NCBI GenBank assembly: GCA_006386115.1
Contig: VFIW01000010.1
Span: 124,001-188,000, forward strand
Direction of reading: 5' to 3'
Source: Globisporangium splendens
Lineage: Eukaryota > Oomycota > Peronosporomycetes > Pythiales > Pythiaceae
Length of the DNA: 64,000 nucleotides
The position numbers were made by a program, and so were the translations under genes. This document shows, piece after piece, positions 41,831 to 52,825 of this stretch. The notes below the pieces were generated by a model, which was not told the origin of the DNA, did not search any database, and saw nothing but the letters and a program-made list of their open reading frames with translations. Position 1 is the first letter of the stretch. Each line of letters opens with the position of its first letter.

Positions 41831-44800
41831 TTACTGAGCGTACAGGTGAATGGAAGGCTTGCCAGGCGAGGCAGCCTCCACCTTCTTCGCGTCGGCGCCT
41901 GGGATTTCTCCGCCCACGTAGAAGAACTGCAGGAAATGACACAGCACGACAGGCACAGAAATTAGTCATGACTGTGATCAGAAACCAAATTCACACATGT
42001 GGAAACTCGTACCTGGATGTCTTCCAACTCGAGCGATCCGACGAGGTACGCTTTGTTCGCCTCAAGCACGTCCTTCTGGTCGAAAGGCATTCTACGGAAC
42101 ACAAAACACGCAAAGTACACAGTCAGAAACTCTTTCGATGCCCCAAATCCCATCAAACATCATCAACACATACCTCAACTCGAGCGCTTCTTGGCCACGG
42201 AGCGCAACTTCCGACTTGACAAAGGCCGCGAACTGCATCACGTTCTTGGTCACCTTCTTCAGGCTGTCGTCCTTGGCAATCTCGTCCTTCAGGAGCTTCA
42301 TGAAGTCCGCAGGGAACTCCTTCGTCTCGGTGTTGAACACGCCGTTCATGAAGATCAGCACCTTCTGCTGCCATTCTGGGAACTCCGACGACAAGTACAC
42401 TTGCGCGTGGGTTGGCTTTGGCGCATCCGCCGCAGGAGCCGCACCCTTCTTGCCCTTCTTCTGGGATCCGCTTCCCTTGATGAGGGCTTCACGGAAGGAG
42501 CGCACCGTCTTGTTCAGGAAATCACCCGCACGCAGGAGCGAGAAGTCCACTTCACAGGTTTCTGGCCACACCGCGACCGACACAAAGCCCTTCTTGCCGA
42601 TCATCGCCCAAATGTGTTCACAGAAGTGAGGCGTGATAGGCGAGAGCATGATGATCTGCGCTTCAATGAAACGGGTGATCACATCGTGGTGCATGGCCAC
42701 TTGGCCACGCGAGCAGATCTCACGGTACGTGTCGCGGGCAATCTGGAACTCGAAGAAACCAGTGTGGAGACCCTCGCGCCACTGCAGACGGTCGTAGTAC
42801 TTGGCTGTCTCGTTGATCAGATTGCTGATCTGGTGCATAAACACCTTGTCGCTGAAGCTGAGCTCGCCCGTGCGCAGCGACGCGGCGTCCTCGTACGTCT
42901 TCTTGATCCACTCCTCCTCGGTCGTGAGACGCAAGATCGCCATCTTGCACGTATCGAACGCGTAGTTGGCGTCGTCCATGCCATCACCGGCATCAGCACA
43001 CGCAAAACGCGTGGCATCGGCACCAAACTCCTTGGCGCAGTCCTTAAGCGTCAAGAAGTTGCCCATCGACTTGGACATCTTCTTGCCGTCGACGAGGACG
43101 TGGCCGTTCGTGAACATACCACGAGGCCACTTGGATGGATCATCGCGCCAGATCTCCGCGTGGTTGTACAGGCACATGGTCAAGTGGTTACGGATCAGAT
43201 CCTTGCCCGATCCGCGCACATCCACAGGGTACCAGTACTCAAACTCGGCACGCATCTTCTCCAAGACCGCGATCGGGATCGTCGAGTCCTTTGGTGGCGC
43301 GTGGCGGAGGAAGATGTAGTCAAACACTTCCTTCGTCATCTGCTCCGGCTTAATGCCGTGTGGACCCAGCTGCGAGCCGTCCAAGTTGGCTTGCAAGTGG
43401 TGCGCGATCGTGTAGTACGCCATGTAAATGGTCGAGTCCGAGAGCGACTCGACAACGAACTGAGGGTCCCACGGCAACTTGGTACCGAGACCAGCTTGAC
43501 GGCACGGCGCCCATTCCTTGAGCCACCCCAACGTCGCCTTGTACTCGCCCAACGCAATCGGGTTGTACGCATTGAACGTCTTTGGGTCGCTCACGTGCTT
43601 GAGCACACGTTCCTTCCAGTCCTCGGCACCGTACGTGAGGTACCACTGGTCCAAGTGCGCCACGACGCACTCGTCGCCACTGCGCGACATCACGAGCGAT
43701 TCCGGTTCCCAGTACGGGATGGCGTCGCCAGAGTCGAGCAGTTCTTGGCGCGCAATCGGCTTGGCATCGCACACCTTCTTGCCCTTCTGCGAGCCCACGA
43801 GCATCACGCCCTCGTAGAAACCCTTGAGGTACACCATCTCCTTGGCCTTCGCGAGCTTCTCCTTGTCGTTTTGCGACACGATCTTGAGGTCGTCGCACAC
43901 CTTCTGCGCCGCAATGTCACCAAAACCAGGGATCTCGATGATCGGGACGACGTCAAATGGCAGCACCATGTGGTCTGCAATGTTGTACTTCTCACGAAGC
44001 GCAGCCTTTTGCTTCAAGTCGCGGAGCGCGGCGTAGTCATCTGGGGAGTCCGAAGGCACAGACGTGACGACGCCCGTACCCTTGCCCATGGAGATAGTGA
44101 GCAATGGCAGCGTGTACACCGTCTTGTACGGAGAGTTTGGCGCCGACAGCGGCAGACCAAGCAAGTCCCAGCCCTTGAGTTCCAAGAGGCATTCTTCCTC
44201 ACCCCACTTGCGCGAGTACTCTTGGTGAGCCAAGTTCTTCGCCGCGCGGCGGCTGATGATAAACACATCGTTGTCGTTAATCAGGAACGCACCGTAGTCG
44301 CCATCTGGGAGCACGAAGCAGTTCGTTTGGCCGTGCATCGTCTCCGGACGCAGCGTCGCGGGCGCCAAGAACACGTTCTTGCCAGCCAACGGCGCCAACT
44401 TTTCAGGGAATGGCTCTTGCACACGGAGCTTCACGAGCGTGTACTCCTGCGGACCGACACCTTCGCCCGACGCGCGGTCGTGGTCCGCACAGTTTTGCTT
44501 GTCGATCGTCGAATACACGTTCGGACGCTTACCGCGGCTCACACGACCGCGCTCCTTGAGCGTGTTCAGTTGCCAGCGGATGAACGCATCGTAGAATGGG
44601 TTCACATCGGTCGTGATGAACGAGCGGCGCCAGTCGATGTTCATGCCAAAGCGCTTCAAGTCGGCGACGGCGTGCGGTGGGAAGTACTGCAGCCAGTGCA
44701 ATGGCTCCGAGAAGCTCGGGATCTCCTCCTCCGGGATGTTCGAGAGCTTCATGATGTCGTACTGGCGCACAACACCACCGGTCTTGGCCGCAGCCTTGGA

Positions 44801-45265
44801 CTTCTTCCCCTTGGCCTTGTTCTCCGAGCCTTCGATCTTCTTTTCCTGCGCCACTGGCGCCTTCACTTCCTCGTCCACGTTAAAGTTTGGCGGGTTGCCG
44901 TACGTCTCGAGCTCGTTCTTCAACTTGTTCGCGGCCGACTGGATCGGCATGCCCGTGCAGTGCAGCCCGAACGGGAACACAACGTTCTCGCCCTTGAGAC
45001 GGTGGTAGCGCGACGCGAACTCGACCTTCGTGAGCGAGAACAGGTGGCCCACGTGCATGTAGCCGTTCATGTACGGGTACGGGAACGTGACCATGTACTT
45101 GGGTTTGGACGGGTCGGGCTCCGACTCGAACACCTTGGCGGCGTCCCATTGCTCGAGCACCTTGTGCTCGATGGCGATGAGGTGGTCGCGGCGCGCGAAG
45201 CTGCCCTTAGCGGCCGACGCGTCCTCGAGCTGCACGTCCTGCATCTGCACCGTCACGTTCTCCAT
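41831..45265 (-). CDS. LARS1: leucyl-tRNA synthetase, cytosolic
   Basis: Charges tRNA-Leu; class I enzyme with an editing domain. Exons 42174-45265, 42013-42091 and 41831-41926 (TAA); 1,088 aa, in the range of eukaryotic/archaeal-type LeuRS. Start is ATG 45265-45263 (MENVTVQMQDVQLED); the open extension upstream has no further ATG. The HIGH motif is PYPYMNGYMHVGHL, the KMSKS loop is KKMSKSMGNF, and editing-domain sequence (TLRPETMHGQTNCFV) is visible, with GTGVVTSVPSDSPDDYAAL further on. The two small 3' exons add RMPFDQKDVLEANKAYLVGS and FFYVGGEIPGADAKKVEAAS, the normal eukaryotic C-terminal extension. The opposite strand is open for over 1,100 codons by codon bias and is not a gene. Confidence 0.95.
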
Positions 45266-45570
45266 GGTTTGGCTTCTCCTCCACAGCGCCAATTTCGGAT
45301 TGATGCGTTTGCTTGGCTCTCAGCGTGGAGCCAATGAGGGCATCCTCGACTAAGTACGACTGATGGCCATTGTTTATGAACACCACAAGAAATCGGGAAA
45401 CCGCTGGTCCACTTTTTCATGTGGCACAGGCTGTGGAACAGAGTGCAGGACGTTGGGTTGAAGATTTGGAAGTGGCACGTGCTGTGGGACGATGTGTGAG
45501 ACCTGCTCGATGCATTGTTTCGTACTTAAGTGGATTTTAGCACAAACTCGAAGGTGTTGGAAATGACAAA
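45266..45570. other. divergent promoter region, LeuRS / LSM10-like
   Basis: About 305 nt between two outward start codons. No gene is supported. It contains several short repeats of a TGTGG(A/C)-type word (near 45418-45495) and must serve both promoters. Confidence 0.35.
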
Positions 45571-46354
45571 ATGGATGCACCATTGCCACCGCAGCAGCAC
45601 CACCATGGCGGTGGCCGCGAGCGAAGCACTACTTTGACGCTGGCAAGCGCCAGTGCGCCACCAGCGACGGATCAGAAGCAGTCGCAGAAGAAGAGGAAGC
45701 AGAACCGGCCGAGGACGCTGCTGCTGCTGCTGAAAAGTCTCGTGGGACTGCGTATCCGCATTGACCTGAAAAACGATTCCATCATTGAGGGCGTCGTGCA
45801 GGAGGTCGTGCATGACATGGAGTACGTGCACGTGCTGCTCTCAGCTAGCTCCGTGTGGTCATCGATGCGCATCACTCACGCTCTATGCATCGCACTGGCA
45901 ACACATATTGCAGCTTGTTCATTCTTTGTTCACCTCTGCGCTGCGAAAGCCCACCGTCTCACGCTTGTGCTTTCTGTGCAGCTTTACCATGATCGATGCA
46001 TGCGAGACCAAGACCAACGTAAGGAGTGAGCTGTTCTGCCCACAAAACTGGCGTGACCAATGCACCTAACGCTCCTACTTGGTTCGTTCCATTGCAGGGT
46101 AACATGGTTCGGATGGACGAGGTGTTCGTGATGGGCAAGACCGTGCTCTACGTCCATATTCCCGACCGAATCAATCTCACACAGCATCTGCAGCAATACG
46201 TAAGTGTCCGCATATCTGCTGAAGATCTGCCCAACAGCATGTAGTTCGCAAACCAATGACCATGTTCCTGTATTTGTAGACTCGAATGGTGAAGCAGAGT
46301 GCCACGATGTACACACGAACAAAGCGAAATTCGTCGTCCAGACCCTCTTCATGA
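45571..46354 (+). CDS. LSM10: Sm-like protein LSM10
   Basis: Four exons: 45571-45821, 45982-46018, 46098-46199, 46280-46354; 154 aa, TGA stop. After a basic low-complexity leader, the Sm fold begins KSLVGLRIRIDLKNDSIIEG (Sm1) and continues VVQEVVHDMDFTMIDACETK to GNMVRMDEVFVMGKTVLYVH. The ending VLYVHIPDRINL is the LSM10-type Sm2 motif. LSM10 replaces SmD1 in the U7 snRNP, which cuts histone pre-mRNA 3' ends in animals. An oomycete homologue suggests U7-type processing, or else a diverged SmD1-like protein; the extension after the Sm2 motif (short, Ser/Arg/Lys-rich) is unusual. The last junction (TAC then GTAAGTG to TTGTAG then ACTCGA) is supported by a long in-frame tail but no homology. Confidence 0.75.
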
Positions 46355-46433
46355 TGACAAGGAACGCCTAAATCGGATACCAACGATGGACCAATGCAAC
46401 ATAGAAAGCAAATTTGCAATCGTCTTTTAATTG

Positions 46434-49400
46434 TCAAACAGGCGGCAGACGTTGAGAACTCGGCGGCAGCGGCTTTCGCGCCTGCTGTTGTTGCGGAGAA
46501 CTGGAAGCTGTGAGTGCAAAGTTGAGGCCGCCGCCCATGACTTTCTGCAAACTTGTCAGCCGCTCTTTCAGTTGTAAGATGTGCTCTCGCTGGAACTCTG
46601 CTTCCCGCATTTTCTCGAGCAGCTCGTTGTTATTCGCAGCAGAGCCTTTGTGTTTCTTGTTACCCGCCAGATGTTGATTTTTCTGCTTGGTTTCACGAAT
46701 ATCCTGCGTTTGCATTTTCACGTTGTGGAACTCCCGTCGCAGCTCATTTACTTGCATCGTCAGCAGTGCGTTGTGACCTTGAATGTCCTTTTCAAGACCC
46801 TTGATGTTCTCGAAGAGCTCTTTGCCCTTCTCTTCTAGAGATCGAATCTTCTCTTTCTGGTCCTCGATGTCTTTCTGTATAGCTGAAAACTTTTTCTTCA
46901 TGATTCCGTTTTCACCTTTCGGTCGCAAAGTTGCTTCTCGCTCTTCTTGAAGCTTCAGCTCGTACTTCATTTTCATCTCCTCAATTTCAATCTCTGCGTC
47001 TTCTTCGAGCTGCTTCTTCAAGGTCTCATTCGTTTGCATCAAAACTTCTTTGGCTTTCGCACATTTCCTTTGCATTTCTTATTCCAACGAAACTTCTTGA
47101 TCGTACTCCATCGTCATCTCGGCCAGGAATTTCGTGTGACTTTCTACAAGCAAGTGATTCTCCTCTTCGTACCGCGTATTCTGCTCCCCACGTGCCTGCT
47201 CAAGAGCTGCGTACCGTTCTTTCTCCGCTTGAATCTTGCTTTCGTATGTTTCTTTTAGGTCCTGAAACTCCTTTTTGTGCTGCCCATTCATGTCGTACAT
47301 CTTTTTTTGATATTCGGTCTCCATTTCCATCTTGTCCTGCTGCAAGTCGGTGCAGCGTTGTTTATCCTGCGTCGGTTCTGCTGTGAACCTGTCGGACACT
47401 TCTTTGATCTTCTCTTTGTAATTCATGTCTTTTAGCCGAAGCTGATATTCATTATGAAGCGCGAGCTCATCAACTTTCGTCTTGAGTTCGTTCATGAGGC
47501 GATTTTTCTCTTCGAGGTCGGACTTCGTCACCAGGATTTCTTCAGCAAACGCGATACCATTGCAACTTCCATTGGCACTGTTTCCATCACCACGATTTTC
47601 TTTGTTTGCTCCAACGCTGCTCATCATTACATTTGATCCACCTCCGTTTCCTCGATTTGCTGAGCCCTTACCCACCACGTCACGCGTTTCGAAAATACAG
47701 AGTGAGCCGTCTTCGCCAGTCGAAAACAAATACTGGTTGTCAAACGACAAGCGAAGCCGAGTAACAGGGAGATCATGACACTGATATTCCATGAACGGCT
47801 GCGGCGGTGGGTTAGAGCTTGCACCTCCGGGGGAGTTTATTCCAGTCGACCCTGTTGTTGGAGCGGAGGAGTTTGGCGGCGGCTCTTTCTCAATAGGCAG
47901 CCGATATACACGAACAGTGCCAGGTCTGTTTGGTTCTGTCGAACCAACGTACAGAATTTGCTGAGACGCTGCCAGTGCGAGTGGACCTACTGCAATTCCT
48001 GCAACATGCTCGGCCCTTGCAGCTCCTGGAACGACATCGATCTCCTTTAGCAGCCCATCCGTGCCGGTCACGTAGACAACATCAGCATCGTACGATATAA
48101 TTGCATCTGTGTATGTGCACTGTGCCTGGGAATGACCATCGCCAACTTTTGTTGCTGTACGCAAGTTCCAAATCAGAATAGATCCATCAGCTCCACATGT
48201 GAGCAACTTGCGGTCATCTTGTTTCCACGCGATAGCAGTCACGCGATTCGAGTGCCCTCGCAAAATCCCAATCAGGTCACCGGTATACGTAGAATATACT
48301 TGCACCACATTATTGTTTGCTGCCGCGAAAAACTGACCGCCGTGGCTGAAGCGCACCTCTTTGCATGCCTTGATAGCAAACTCTCGAAAAGATCGGATGT
48401 CGTCCATCAGGATATTGAGCATCTTCGGCTTATCTGTAAATCCAACGACAACGTGCAGACCCGATGGATGGGATGCGACAGAGTAGGTGTCTTCCTTAAA
48501 AAACTTCATGATATCCGCCGTTTTGTCCAGATAGTTCCAAATGCGGACAGATTTATCCAGACCGCATGTTGCAATCAGCGGCTTGCGCACACACGTATCG
48601 AGGCCCGTGATGTGGCTCCCAGCGATTCCTGGACTGTGAAATGAAGTCGACAAGAGCTCGAAATTCATGGCGTCCTCTTTCAAGATGTCGGTGCTGGATA
48701 GTGTGAGCACATATAGCTGATTATTTTCCATTGAACACACAAGGGAGTCTTCTGTCGGGCTGATTGCGATGTCTTTGATCGTACTCGTGTTTCCTTCAAC
48801 ACTGAACGTCTTCGACTTCTTGTAGTATTCACGACCATCGTCACTTCGGTCATAGATTCGAACGATACCACCTGAACCGCCGCAAACGAAACCTTTTGAG
48901 TATCCTAGGATGGAGCTGGCAAAATTTCCATCCGATGGCGAAGAGGAGAGAATCTGGCGGAACTCCATTTGCTCGAACAGCCAGAGTTCTCCTGAATCTG
49001 CTGCTGCAATCACCCGTTCATCGTTTACCCATGCATGACACAAGAAGTTCGCTGACTCATGTTTCAGAGGAGTCGTTTGCAAGCGTAGCTGGCCGTCGAT
49101 GAATCGAAAAAACTTGACGATACCATTGCCGGTCACACATATAGCGGTCGGATCATTTGGGCTAAAGTCCACTTGATTGACAGCGCCACCAGCTTGATTC
49201 GACGCTTTGACAGAGGCGATCAGTTTTGTTTTCTCCCACAACCAAAGAGAAAGAACCCAGTCAGGAGCCCCGCCCTGGGTCAAGCAGTACTTGTGGTCAC
49301 CCGAGAACGCGACCCACACACACGTGTCGGACATATTCTCAGCCATCAACAATGTCTTCCTCTTTCGTAGCGTGTTGAGGTCATGGATATGGACCACTGC

Positions 49401-49742
49401 CTTTTCTCCTTTCTCCGCAATCGCAACATATCTTCAACGCACAGCATCACGTTACAATCAGCGCTAGACCAAACAAGGGACGCCAAGACAAGACGCGCAC
49501 CTCTTGGTCGCTGATACGCAGAGTGCTGTAATTCCACCAGTGCTCCCCGTCTCCATGCCATGGATAAACTGCTGCTCTTTCGATTCCATATTGTGGACAA
49601 CCACATTGTGGCCGCATGGGTACACCACAATATTCTCATCCGCAAAAGAGATGTTGTTCTTCACGCTGCCTTTGATACCAAACAAATATCTAGCAACAAC
49701 AATCACGCACAGCGGCATGAGCTCAAAAATCAACGCAGCCAT
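46434..49742 (-). CDS. CFAP57: flagellar protein CFAP57 (WD40 plus coiled coil), with an in-frame TAA
   Basis: Part of the regulatory machinery of inner dynein arms in motile flagella. Exon 1 is 49501-49742, exon 2 is 46434-49431; the junction reads ALCVSATK-RYVAIAEKGEKAVVHIHD. The start MAALIFELMPLCVIVV precedes the conserved YLFGIKGSVKNNISFADENI; a nearer start cannot be excluded. WD40 repeats fill residues ~1-600 (for example GHSNRVTAIAWKQDDRKLLT, ADGSILIWN, HDLPVTRLRLSFDNQYLFST), then a long coiled coil. At 47081-47079 a TAA stands in frame inside the coiled coil (DQEVSLE-stop-EMQRKCAKAKEV) and the heptad pattern continues for 214 more residues to TGA 46436-46434. No intron fits. Total about 1,080 codons, shorter than animal CFAP57 (about 1,250). 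Confidence 0.85.
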
Positions 49743-50787
49743 TTACATCACGCATAGGTCACTGAATCGAACCTGTGAATGAGCATCGCGCTGTTGTTTG
49801 CAGCATTCGCGTTCGCTGTGCTCGCCGTGGTGCTGTTAATACACTCTGCCGCGCTTTTATCCGCAGCTCCGTTGTCTGTCCGCTTGCTGTCAGAGGACTT
49901 GGATCACGTCAAATCGTCGCAACTCTCTCAGGATCAGTCCATGCGAGCACGCCTGAATGCACCTCTCAGTCAAATAGACCCCACGTAAAGCACGCCAAGC
50001 CTCCTTTCGCCTGCCAACACACTGAGGTCGTCGTCACCTTGGAGCGCGTTGTCGCCGTTTCCTATTCTTTCTTCCCCCGCATCATGCACGCGCCGTTTCG
50101 ACCCTGCATTCTGCAAGGTTGCACTGACCATCACTCGAATGCAGACGTGACGACTGTACCGTCTAAAGCGGTACAGTTGCTACCTGTATAAAACACCTTT
50201 GCATGTTTAAAACTGGGGCGAGGCGCTGGGCTGCCATCAGATATTTCTGTTGGCTCTCCCCTCGTTCCCCAGTCAGGAGCATTAGCCACGCGAGAGGAAG
50301 CCGCCGCCAGCCACATACAACGAGAGCTTTTTCTTCAGGTGAGTGCCGCGGAACATGCGGGTGGGGTGGCTCCTGCACGAGCGAGCGTCTGCTTGTGGGG
50401 AGGAGGGCGGGCGTGAGGAGCCAGCGGCTCGAAGCTCGCTGCCTCCCTCTCTGTAGCTCTCCATGCATCAATGGCCGTTGCCCCCTTTCCTCTCTCTTGC
50501 CTCTCTGCTTCGATCTGGAGCCGCATGAATGTTTTCAGAACAGAATGTGAACGCTGGCACGTGGGTTGAACCAGAGCACATGGAGACTGGGTGAAAGGGA
50601 ATGGGTGGCGCAGGACACGTCGGGCGACTCTCTCTGCTTTCGTGTCGCTTGGAGGAACCCCCTCGCTGTGTTTTTTTTCCTAGGCTTTTTTGTGTTGGGT
50701 GGTTGAGTCGGTTTGGAACTAACGTGAGCGATGGATGGATTCACTTGAATAAAGAATCTGTCAGAGCAAAGAAGAAAATCAACGACC
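49743..50787. other. 1.0 kb divergent region, CFAP57 / eIF2-gamma
   Basis: No gene is supported. It contains a 9-bp inverted repeat at 50153-50177 (separate entry) followed by TGTATAAAAC at about 50181. Further right, TTCAG followed by GTGAGTGCCG (about 50335) and a T-rich run ending CCTAG (about 50684) could be the ends of a 5' UTR intron of eIF2-gamma, a common arrangement for highly expressed translation genes. Short open frames on both strands lack domains. Confidence 0.4.
50153..50177. repeat. 9-bp inverted repeat upstream of eIF2-gamma
   Basis: ACTGTACCG (50153-50161) and CGGTACAGT (50169-50177) are exact reverse complements around TCTAAAG, a few bases before the TATAAAA-like sequence. 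The position fits a dyad regulatory site for the divergent CFAP57/eIF2-gamma promoter. Confidence 0.5.
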
Positions 50788-52314
50788 ATGGGAGAAACTG
50801 TGATCCAGAAGCACCTCGCCGTGCAGGACCTTGCCAAGCTGAAAGTCGAAGAGCTGACGCCGTTGACCCCGGAAGTCATCAGTCGTCAGGTATGTTGGAT
50901 ATTTTCTCTTTCCTCTCTCTTTGATCTTGTGATGGCTACATTTTCCGCTCTGCTGGATATAAGACGCACTCATGTCTGATGCTTTGGTTTGCTCTCGTTG
51001 TGTTGCTTTTTTTTTTCTCTGTAGGCTACGATCAACATTGGTACGATTGGTCATGTCGCTCACGGTAAATCGACGGTCGTGCGCGCCATCTCGGGCGTTC
51101 AGACCGTTCGTTTCAAGAACGAGTTGGAACGTAACATTACCATCAAGCTTGGTTACGCGAACGCCAAGATCTACAGAGCTGAGAACGGCACCGGCATCGG
51201 CTGCTACCGTGCTTTTGGCAGCTCGAAGCCAGATCGCTTCGTCGATGAGGTCGACGACAACACCGTGTGGGTCTTGCAGCGCCACGTGTCTTTCGTGGAT
51301 TGCCCAGGTCACGACATTCTCATGGCTACGATGCTTAACGGTGCCGCCGTCATGGACGCCGCGCTGCTCTTGGTGGCCGGTAACGAAGTGTGCCCGCAGC
51401 CACAGACGTCGGAGCACCTTGCTGCGATTGAAATCATGCGTCTCCAGAACATCATCATCTTGCAAAACAAGGTCGACCTGATCAAGGAAGACGCTGCGTG
51501 CGCGCAGCACGAGCAGATCAAGAAGTTCGTGGCTGGCACTGTCGCCCACGACGCGCCAATCATTCCGATCTCGGCCGTGTTGAAGTACAACATCGACGTG
51601 GTCTGCGAATACATCTGCCGCAACATCCCGATCCCGAAGCGTGACTTCACGTCGAAGCCAAAGCTCATCGTCATCCGTTCGTTCGATGTCAACAAGCCTG
51701 GTGAGGATGTTGAGAACCTCAAGGGTGGTGTTGCTGGTGGTTCGATCTTGGAAGGTGTGCTCCGTGTGGGCGACGAGATCGAAGTGCGTCCAGGTATCGT
51801 GAGCAAGGACGACGAAGGCAAGATGACGTGTGTGCCGATCTACTCGCGCATCGTGTCGCTGTTCGCGGAGAAGAACGACTTGCAATTCGCGGTGCCCGGT
51901 GGTCTCATCGGTGTGGGTACGCGCATCGACCCAACGTTGACCCGTTCGGACCGTCTCGTCGGTCAAGTGTTAGGTCTCAAGGGCAGTCTCCCACACGTGT
52001 TCACGGAGTTGGAAATCAACTTTTACCTGCTCAAGCGTCTGCTCGGTGTGAAGACCCAGGAAGGCAGCAAGGCGTCCAAGGTGCAGAAGCTCTCGAAGGC
52101 CGAGGTGTTGATGGTGAACATTGGTTCGACGGCCACAGGTGGCAAGGTGCTTGCTGTGAAGCAGGATCTGGCCAAGATCCTGTTGACGGCGCCCGTGTGC
52201 ACCCAGGAAGGCGAGAAGATCGCGATCAGTCGTCGTATCGACAAGCACTGGCGATTGATCGGGTGGGGACAGATCCGTCGTGGCAGTAGAATCGAGATCG
52301 CCGAGTCCGAATAG
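50788..52314 (+). CDS. EIF2S3: translation initiation factor eIF2, gamma subunit
   Basis: GTP-binding core of eIF2, which brings initiator Met-tRNA to the 40S subunit. Exons 50788-50889 and 51025-52314; 463 aa, TAG stop. G-domain motifs: G1 [10 protein letters not shown]3 DCPGH, G4 NKVD; the eukaryote-specific [11 protein letters not shown] follows the switch region. Domains II and III are normal, with [20 protein letters not shown] and [14 protein letters not shown], ending [18 protein letters not shown]. Length matches the family (about 470). The TAG here ends a conserved protein at the expected residue and so shows that TAG works as a stop in this genome. Confidence 0.96.
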
Positions 52315-52825
52315 ATATAAAGCACTCGCAGCGACTGAGCGCGCGCGTATTCCGTATGTGCATGCGCTTTGGTCCTCGCTTGCCTTTCTTTTTCATTAAA
52401 TGCAGCCCTGTCATGTATTGTTGTTGCGATCTCGTTCCATTCGCTTGCATGCACCCCAAATCTATTTTTGAATCAGCATTTACCGAGGGTAAGCAAAGAG
52501 CCTCTGAAGCAGCATATCCTCTCCAAGTCGATCGTCCGTTACAAAGTGTACTTACGATGCTCACTTTTGCTCTGCACAGCACAAAAGTATCGAAGGACCT
52601 GTGTAATATGATTCCCTGTGGAAACAGCGTTTGTATCGCTAGGAGCTACCTTCGTGCAACCTTTTTCACGATGCTGCAAACAATCGCGTTGTGTTGAAGA
52701 TCGCGAAAGCCGGAAGGTGGTGTCCGCATCATTTCCGCATTTGCCGCCCCAAGACGACACCACCGGACGCCCCCGCCCTCTTTCCGCGCTTCCTCCCTGT
52801 TTGCGCCGCTAAGCAGTACAGCAAC
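52315..52825. other. intergenic region after eIF2-gamma
   Basis: About 510 nt between two genes in the same direction. No gene is supported; the short frames on both strands have no domain. It holds the eIF2-gamma 3' UTR and the promoter of the next gene, whose 5' side is rich in CCCGCC/CTTCC words. Confidence 0.4.

Noticed and set aside
41999..45337. A plus-strand open frame of over 1,100 codons opposite LeuRS
   Set aside because: It is rich in Arg, Val, His and Leu without any domain, mirrors the codon bias of the LeuRS strand and ignores the LeuRS introns; LeuRS itself is fully conserved.
25766..47081. Reassignment of TAG/TAA to glutamine (ciliate-like code)
   Set aside because: TAA ends GMPPA, eL18, CCDC47 and LeuRS, and TAG ends eIF2-gamma and MAEA at the expected residues, so both are used as stops.
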